64,000 nucleotides of DNA, taken from positions 248,001-312,000 of the forward strand of contig CAWJIJ010000006.1 of assembly GCA_963842955.1 (NCBI GenBank). Reading direction: 5' to 3'. Source of the stretch: JARFQW01 sp963842955 (GTDB lineage: Bacteria > Pseudomonadota > Gammaproteobacteria > Steroidobacterales > XN24). Numbering within the stretch: the stretch's first letter is position 1; the number at the start of each line of letters is the position of its first letter. Both the position numbers and the translations under genes were made by a program. Shown piece after piece: positions 58,998 to 64,000 of the stretch. The notes beneath the pieces were generated by a model. That model made no database searches, had not been told where the DNA came from, and saw only the letters and a list, made by a program, of their open reading frames with translations.

Positions 58998-60701
58998 TTG
59001 CAGATTTTATGGGTGCTCGGTGCTGCCGTGCTGTCGATGACGGTACTCGCGGCGCCGAAGCCCGAGAGCCCCTTGCTTTGGGCCACGGTCGTGAACAACA
59101 ACGACCTGATTCCCCCGCTCGGGCAGCGGACCTTTAATAGTTACAACCAGCCCTCTGTGAACGCGGACGGGTTGGTGGTCATCAGGGCGCGCAGCCGGGG
59201 CGGCCCGCCTCTCGGGCCGGCAACGCACGGCATCTATGTGCGCGATATGTCGAAGACCAACGCCGACATCATCCCGATCCTGGACAGAAGCGCGGGGGTT
59301 CCATACCCGAACAACCTTGCTACAAGCTTTGTCGAAACCCCGTCCTTCCCGCGCATCGACATGCATTCGGCAACGATCGCAACGCGAGGCAACCATCCGC
59401 CGGTGTTTCGCTATACGCTGGACGACGGCTCGGAGACTCGCGCTGGAACTACCGGGATCTACACGAATCCGTTCGGCGAACTCATCACCGGCGCGGCCAA
59501 GCTCGGTAACGTGCCGGGCTTCAATTTCTACGGCGTCCCGGAGTTTGGCGACATCGCTTTTGAGGTGTTCCCCGGAGCGCCTTCGGTCACGAACGGCGAT
59601 ACTATCGTGTTCAAAGGCAACTACACGGCGGAGGGCGTTCCGCGCACGGGCGTCTACTATCGGCAGTTAGTGCCCGGGCCGGCGGGAGGCACGTCGCCAT
59701 CCGTGATGATTGCCAATAGCGCCCACACACCCATTCCCGGTACGAGGGTCATATTCGGCTCTACGGCACCCCCGAATGCCGCGGACAACAAGGCCGTGTT
59801 TGCGGGCTTCGATAACGAAGAAGCCCCGACCTTGGGCGGCATCTATCTTGCGCCCTTGCGGTACCAGCCGCCGCTTACGACGCTCGTTCGAATCGGCGAA
59901 CGTGTTCCCGGGCAGTCCGCCGCGCATCGGTTTACCGCAATCGGCGAGGGAATCGCGTTTGACGGGAGGTTCGTCGGTTTCTGGGGCGCCTGGGGCAAGG
60001 GCTCCAGGACCGTCAAGCTGTATTGCAAGGAGGAAGGCAACAGGGATCGCATTGCATACTGCAACCAGGCGCTTTACTGCCCGGCCACCGGGGAGACCGT
60101 GGGTGATCCGGGCAGCATTTGCGACGATCAGGACGATCCGCGGTTCGGCCGGAGTTGCTACACGAAGCGGAAGGTTCCCGCGAAACAGGGCATCTTCGTG
60201 CATGACACGAAGACCGGCCGGACGGTTCCCGTTGCCATCCGCGGCAAGCAGTTCGACGAGTTCCTGTACTGGAACTACTCAGGCAAACCTCCCTGCATGA
60301 ATCACGGCCACGCGGCCGAAGGCGGCGAGGAGGACGGGGAGTCCGTGCGGTGGCGTTCCTCGGCGTTCCTGGCGGTTTCCGCCGGCGTCGGGTCGACGTA
60401 CCTGACGGCATTCAAGGCCCGCTCCGGCGGCCTGCGGAACGGCGTGTACGCAAATCCCGTGGACGGGATCTACCTGCGTACGGGCCCGGGCCAGGCTCCC
60501 GTGATCACTGCGGTGGACACCACGATGAGCGGCCTGGCCCTAGACCCCGAGGCACCGCCGGATTCCAAGGTCACCGAGGTGGGGCTGGAGCGCGAAGGCC
60601 TCCGGGGACCGTGGCTGGCCATCAACGCCAGCATGGACGTCGAAGGCGGAGAGGCACACGACGACGGGCTGGCCGGCGTCTACATCACGCGGACGGACTG
60701 A
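58998..60701 (+). CDS. Secreted repeat protein (NxxGxxxF-like), start probably frameshifted
   Basis: A 567-residue exported protein. The frame opens at TTG 58998, with a signal peptide MQILWVLGAAVLSMTVLAAP that lacks basic residues at its start. An ATG at 58982, eight bases after GGGAGG, starts MRFRD in another frame; deleting one T from the TTTT at 58996-58999 would join them into a perfect signal peptide. So the true start is probably 58982 with a one-base indel. The mature part has repeats of the type PSVNADGLVVIRARS, PSVTNGDTIVFKGNY and NAADNKAVFAGFD with GIYL/GIYV ends, as in choice-of-anchor NxxGxxxF proteins. Several Cys (KLYCKEEGNRDRIAYCNQAL) are present. Confidence 0.65.
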   Translation: MQILWVLGAAVLSMTVLAAPKPESPLLWATVVNNNDLIPPLGQRTFNSYNQPSVNADGLVVIRARSRGGPPLGPATHGIYVRDMSKTNADIIPILDRSAGVPYPNNLATSFVETPSFPRIDMHSATIATRGNHPPVFRYTLDDGSETRAGTTGIYTNPFGELITGAAKLGNVPGFNFYGVPEFGDIAFEVFPGAPSVTNGDTIVFKGNYTAEGVPRTGVYYRQLVPGPAGGTSPSVMIANSAHTPIPGTRVIFGSTAPPNAADNKAVFAGFDNEEAPTLGGIYLAPLRYQPPLTTLVRIGERVPGQSAAHRFTAIGEGIAFDGRFVGFWGAWGKGSRTVKLYCKEEGNRDRIAYCNQALYCPATGETVGDPGSICDDQDDPRFGRSCYTKRKVPAKQGIFVHDTKTGRTVPVAIRGKQFDEFLYWNYSGKPPCMNHGHAAEGGEEDGESVRWRSSAFLAVSAGVGSTYLTAFKARSGGLRNGVYANPVDGIYLRTGPGQAPVITAVDTTMSGLALDPEAPPDSKVTEVGLEREGLRGPWLAINASMDVEGGEAHDDGLAGVYITRTD

Positions 60702-60722
60702 GCACCTTGGCGGTGATGCGAA

Positions 60723-62942
60723 ATGAACAGGAGCTTGCGGTTTCCGGGCCTCGGTCTGCTCCTCCTTGCGGTCGCCGTCGAGGCTCATGCAGCCTGCCCG
60801 GCGAACACCCTCTGGGAGCCGTACTCGGAGACCTGCGCGGAAGTCCGGGACGTCAGCGGCGAATTTCCTGGTCGTCGCTGACGGGGCAGCCTCCGTCCAC
60901 AGCAACGCCCCTGTTCCCGGCGCCATGAGTGCCGGGACCGCCTATGCAACCGGCCAGCTCGTCGCCATGCAGAGCGGCCGGTTGCATACCCGGATGTTCG
61001 TCTACCCGGACGGGCTGGAGCGCGCCGCGCCGCTGCCCGCCTGGCTCTATACGACGGCCACGTCGCGGACCGACAACGGTCTGGAACTGCTGGCGATGTA
61101 TACCGAGGACCAGGACAACGGTCACCTTGGCCTTTTCGCCTGGCCTTGCACCTCCGAGTTCCCGTGCCCGAACGGGGCCAGGGCACCGGGCTGGCAGTGG
61201 TCGAGGCCGCTGCCGGAGCTGGCCTGCAATATCACCCAGATTGTCGACCAGGGCGGGCACGCGCAGAAGCAGCTCTACTACGCGAACCACACCGATCGGC
61301 TGGACGACCAGTCACCGGCGCTGTGGAGGAGTGCGGTTTATCTCTGGAACTACTGCGACCAGGCCTGGGACCTCGCCTGGGAGCATCTCTACCGGGAGGA
61401 CAAGAGGGATTGTTCCCAGGACGGTTCGACGTGCGCCTGGTGGGGTCCGTCCGTCGAGATTTTCGGCGACGCCGCGTATCCGCAGGTGGGCGAGCTGGGA
61501 TACGAGGAGTCCCTGCTGTATCACGACGGGGAGTGGAGTCGCCTGCTGCCCCCGGAGACCGAATTTTGGGACCCGGCAAATCCGGAGTGGGGATCGCAGA
61601 CTCCCTGGCAGCTTTTTCATGTGGAGCCCAATCGCAGCTACGGAGTCGGCAACTGGGTCAACGAAAACGATGCTCCGGTGATCGAGGGTCAGATGCCCCT
61701 GCGAACCGAAACGGGGGAAACGCTGGCGCTGGACACCAGCGCCCTGATCATCAGCGATGCCGATGTCGACCCCGCTTACCATGTCGGGTACCAGCTGACG
61801 GTCTATGCCGGGGACCACTACACCTATTCGGACGGGGAGCTGACGCCGGAGGCCGGTTTCGAGGGCACGCTCGTCGTCCCGGTTTCGGTGAGCGACGGCG
61901 CCGCCGACAGCGCGACCTTCGAACTGTCCGTTGCCGTCGGTGAGACCGAGGCTGTGCCTGTCATCCAGGGCCAGGCGCTACTGGAGACGCCTGAAGAACA
62001 GCCGATCGACATCCGGATGGACGATCTGATCGTTGATTTTCCAGGCAACGACCCGGCGACCCTGACGCTCCTTGTCCACAGCGGCCCGCTTTACAGCTTC
62101 ACCGCAACGCGGGTGACCCCGGCGACGGATTTTTCGGGCGATCTGGTTGTTCCCGTGACTGTCACGGATGGCCTCGTGGAAAGCGATGTCTACCCGTTGA
62201 ACATTGCCGTTACGCCCGTCAACGATCCGCCCGCCATCAACGGCCAGCGGCCGGTGGAGACCCTCGAGCGCACGCCGGTCGAGATCAACACTGGCAGCCT
62301 GCTGCTCTCGGATCCGGACAATGACGCCTGGCAGCTGTCGGTCCGGGTCCTGGATGGCGCCGGCTACCAGCGCGCGGGCAACACCGTCACGCCGGAGCCG
62401 GGTGTTGTCGGATTGCTCGTCGTCCATGTCGTGGCAACCGACGGAGAGCTCGACAGCGAGGTTTTCGAACTTGCGGTCCAGGTGATTGCGCGACGACGTC
62501 CCGCCGGAGATTATCATTGTCCGGCGCGCCTGCCGTCAGCGTTCAGCTGGGCGCGGTTTACACTGATCCAGGGAGCTTCGGCGTTTGACAACGTCGACGG
62601 CGACATCAGCGACAAATCGTGGTGGATAATCCGGTCAACACGGCGCTGGCCGGCACCTACACGATCACTTACCGTGTCGAGGATCTTGCGGGCAATGCCG
62701 CCGCCGCTACCCGAACCGTGATTGTCGAGGCCGCCATGGAGGCAATTGCGCCAAGCAGCACAGGCGGAGGTGGTGGTGGGGCCGCGTCCTTCCTGCTGCT
62801 TGCACTCGCCGCGGCTGCCCTGTGGCGCGGCCATAAAGACTCACACCGCAAGGGGGCGATTCACCGGGCACCCGACCGTCCCAACCCAGCGGGGGGCCGT
62901 AGGGCCTCTCCGTCCAGGGGAACTGCAACATCGCAGTGGTGA
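60723..62942 (+). pseudogene. Large secreted protein with cadherin-like repeats and GlyGly-CTERM-like tail, frameshifted
   Basis: From ATG 60723 a signal peptide (LRFPGLGLLLLAVAVEAHA) and ACPANTLWEPYSETCAEV are read, then the frame breaks near 60850. The next frame is open to 62721, giving a body of about 620 residues with two or three cadherin-like/tandem-95 repeats (NDAPVIEGQMPLRTETGET, PVSVSDGAADSATFELSVAV, NDPPAINGQRPVETLERTPV). Around 62490-62640 the protein jumps through several frames: DDVPPEIIIV, GAPAVSVQLGAVYTDPG, GASAFDNVDGDISD and VVDNPVNTALAGTYTITYRV, together an Ig-like DUF5011 unit. The tail SSTGGGGGGAASFLLLALAA, then AALWRGHK, is of GlyGly-CTERM kind (62619-62942). At least five one-base shifts would be needed to repair it, most in homopolymers. 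Confidence 0.7.
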
Positions 62943-63003
62943 TACCGAGGAAGGAGAAGAAGCCGGGGATGTCGGTCACGGTGGTCAGGCCAAGGTTACT
63001 CAA
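62938..63003 (-). pseudogene. Possible MgtE (Mg2+ transporter) C-terminal scrap
   Basis: Read leftward from 63003, about 22 codons (SNLGLTTVTDIPGFFSFLGI, then TTAML) resemble the last membrane helix of MgtE-type magnesium transporters, in which a TTxxDxxGFFxFLG end is common. After them the match stops. It is too short to be certain and may be chance. Confidence 0.25.
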
Positions 63004-63021
63004 GCCGCCGTTGCACCGTGC

Positions 63022-64000
63022 TCAAGGCTCGTCGCGCGAGGCGCGGGCCCGCTGTGCCGCGGTCGCCTCTTTTACCATTTCAATGAGCTGCTCATCGGTA
63101 TAGGCGTAGGGCTGATCGGCGTTGAGCTCCGCCATCTCCTCGATGATCCTCCGGATGGTCCACCCGGCCTCTTTCTCGTTGGGTACGACCAGGTAGTTGG
63201 GTTTCGGCGCCGGATCGAACAAGGCATGCATGACCGCCGCGGAGACTTCATCCGGTTCCTTGTACATGCTGCGATCGGAGAGGTACTCGATATATTCCTT
63301 GAGCGGCCCGGCGTAAGGCGAGCCCGGCTGCGCGTAGGGCTGTTTGGCAAGCGTCACTGCTTCCTTGGTGCCAATTCTCGAGCGATAGTTCCCGGGGTTG
63401 ACGGCGCTGACCTGGACATCGAACAGTGCCATCTCTTCCGCCAGGGCATCCGTATAGGCCTCGAGCGCGTGCTTGGTCATGCCGTAGGGACCCCAGAACA
63501 TTCCGGACAGCACGCCCGAGATCGAGCTGATGTTGATGATGCGCCCTTTGGACTCGACGATCAGGGGCGCGAACCCTTTCGTAACCCGGTAAACGCCGAG
63601 CACGTTCACGTCGAAGATCCACGTCAACTCCGCTTCATCGATTTCGGCAAGCGGTCCCAGCGTTGCGACGCCGGCATTGTTGATCAGGCCGTAGAGTCCC
63701 CGGCCTTCGGTGCGCACGGTGGCCACGGCGGCATCAATCTCGTCCTGTTTGGTCACGTCCAGGCGCACGGCCTGGATGTTGGGGATCTTGTTGAGAGCGT
63801 CCAGGTCGGCCTGTTTTCGCGCCCCGGCATAGACGAAATAGCCTTTCCGGGCCAGGGTCTCGGCGATATTGAGACCGATGCCTGAGCTTGCGCCGGTGAC
63901 GAGGATCGCTTTCGCTTGCCTGGTTTCGCCCGCTTCCGGCGGCGTGGCCGCCAGCGACGCTTGTGGGGCGAGGCCGATAGCGGCGAGGATAAGAATGCCG
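63022..64000 (-). CDS. Exported short-chain dehydrogenase/reductase (5' end outside the window)
   Basis: The frame runs to the right edge without a start, so at least 325 residues. The visible N-terminus (ILILAAIGLAPQASLAATPP) is a signal peptide. A classical SDR fold follows: ILVTGASSGIGLNIAETLAR (cofactor loop TGxxxGxG), INNAGVATLGPLAEI (NNAG), IINISSISGVLSG (Ser) and the catalytic YGMTKHALEAY (YxxxK), then VNPGNYRS. NAD(P)H would have to be available, so periplasmic action is odd; the signal may act as an anchor instead. It is convergent with the frameshifted secreted protein. Confidence 0.85.
   Translation of the reverse strand, partial: GILILAAIGLAPQASLAATPPEAGETRQAKAILVTGASSGIGLNIAETLARKGYFVYAGARKQADLDALNKIPNIQAVRLDVTKQDEIDAAVATVRTEGRGLYGLINNAGVATLGPLAEIDEAELTWIFDVNVLGVYRVTKGFAPLIVESKGRIINISSISGVLSGMFWGPYGMTKHALEAYTDALAEEMALFDVQVSAVNPGNYRSRIGTKEAVTLAKQPYAQPGSPYAGPLKEYIEYLSDRSMYKEPDEVSAAVMHALFDPAPKPNYLVVPNEKEAGWTIRRIIEEMAELNADQPYAYTDEQLIEMVKEATAAQRARASRDEP

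Noticed and set aside
62722..63885. 387-codon plus-strand frame across the SDR gene
   Set aside because: It lies opposite a clear SDR and has Arg/Gly-rich low-quality protein.

Overview
The window looks like a chromosome segment of a GC-rich gammaproteobacterium. The main evidence is gene order. One block matches the Escherichia coli order pcnB-folK-panB-panC-panD, with a deoxynucleoside kinase gene inserted after folK. A second matches queG<->nnr-tsaE-amiB-mutL-miaA-hfq-hflX-hflK-hflC-yjeT-purA exactly. A complete Na+-NQR operon (nqrABCDEF) points to a sodium-using, marine or halophilic lifestyle. MutL carries the metal-dependent endonuclease motifs of bacteria that lack MutH, as in Pseudomonas. 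I cannot name a genus.

Layout. 1-7.9 kb is an accessory region, visibly poorer in GC than the rest. It holds the end of an aromatic-acid efflux (FUSC) gene, a DUF1656 gene cut by an IS91-type transposase fragment, a REP-associated (Y1) transposase, a zinc-ribbon membrane protein, a large exported pentapeptide-repeat membrane protein, a coupled pair of GIY-YIG nuclease-domain genes, a prophage scrap (P27-type small terminase plus an HTH gene) and a secreted protein made of 23-residue repeats. It ends at a tRNA-Glu(CTC) gene. 8.1-27 kb is the conserved core: RNA polyadenylation, folate and pantothenate synthesis, queuosine, tRNA modification, cell-wall hydrolysis, mismatch repair, Hfq, membrane proteostasis and purine synthesis. 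27-33 kb carries a TPR-sulfotransferase with an SMP-30-like protein, and two cyclic-di-GMP genes divergent from nqr. 33.5-39.3 kb is nqrABCDEF, followed by a PRC-barrel protein and a lipid-kinase-like gene.

41-43.6 kb is a leftward set of a sulfotransferase, a GT8-like glycosyltransferase and a 2-oxoglutarate/Fe(II) oxygenase. 44-53 kb is mostly stress and envelope functions: Dps, a coiled-coil protein, a phospholipase D/VTT fusion coupled to an EEP phosphatase, dodecin, an M48 peptidase, GFA, an FkbM methyltransferase and a GNAT acetyltransferase. 53.6-63 kb contains secreted proteins around an OmpR-type two-component system: a DUF5666 lipoprotein and three large exported proteins, the last ending in a GlyGly-CTERM-like tail. 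The right edge is an exported short-chain dehydrogenase, cut by the window.

The points most worth following are these. NqrB has lost the flavinylation motif that carries its covalent FMN (Trp where Thr is expected), while NqrC keeps its own. The GIY-YIG pair in the island overlaps by one base and both proteins keep full catalytic motif sets. Apparent single-base frameshifts cluster in the secreted-protein genes at 59-62.6 kb, most of them in homopolymers, so the cause is either decay or a sequencing artefact. The sulfotransferase/glycosyltransferase/oxygenase set may build an unknown sulfated surface product.
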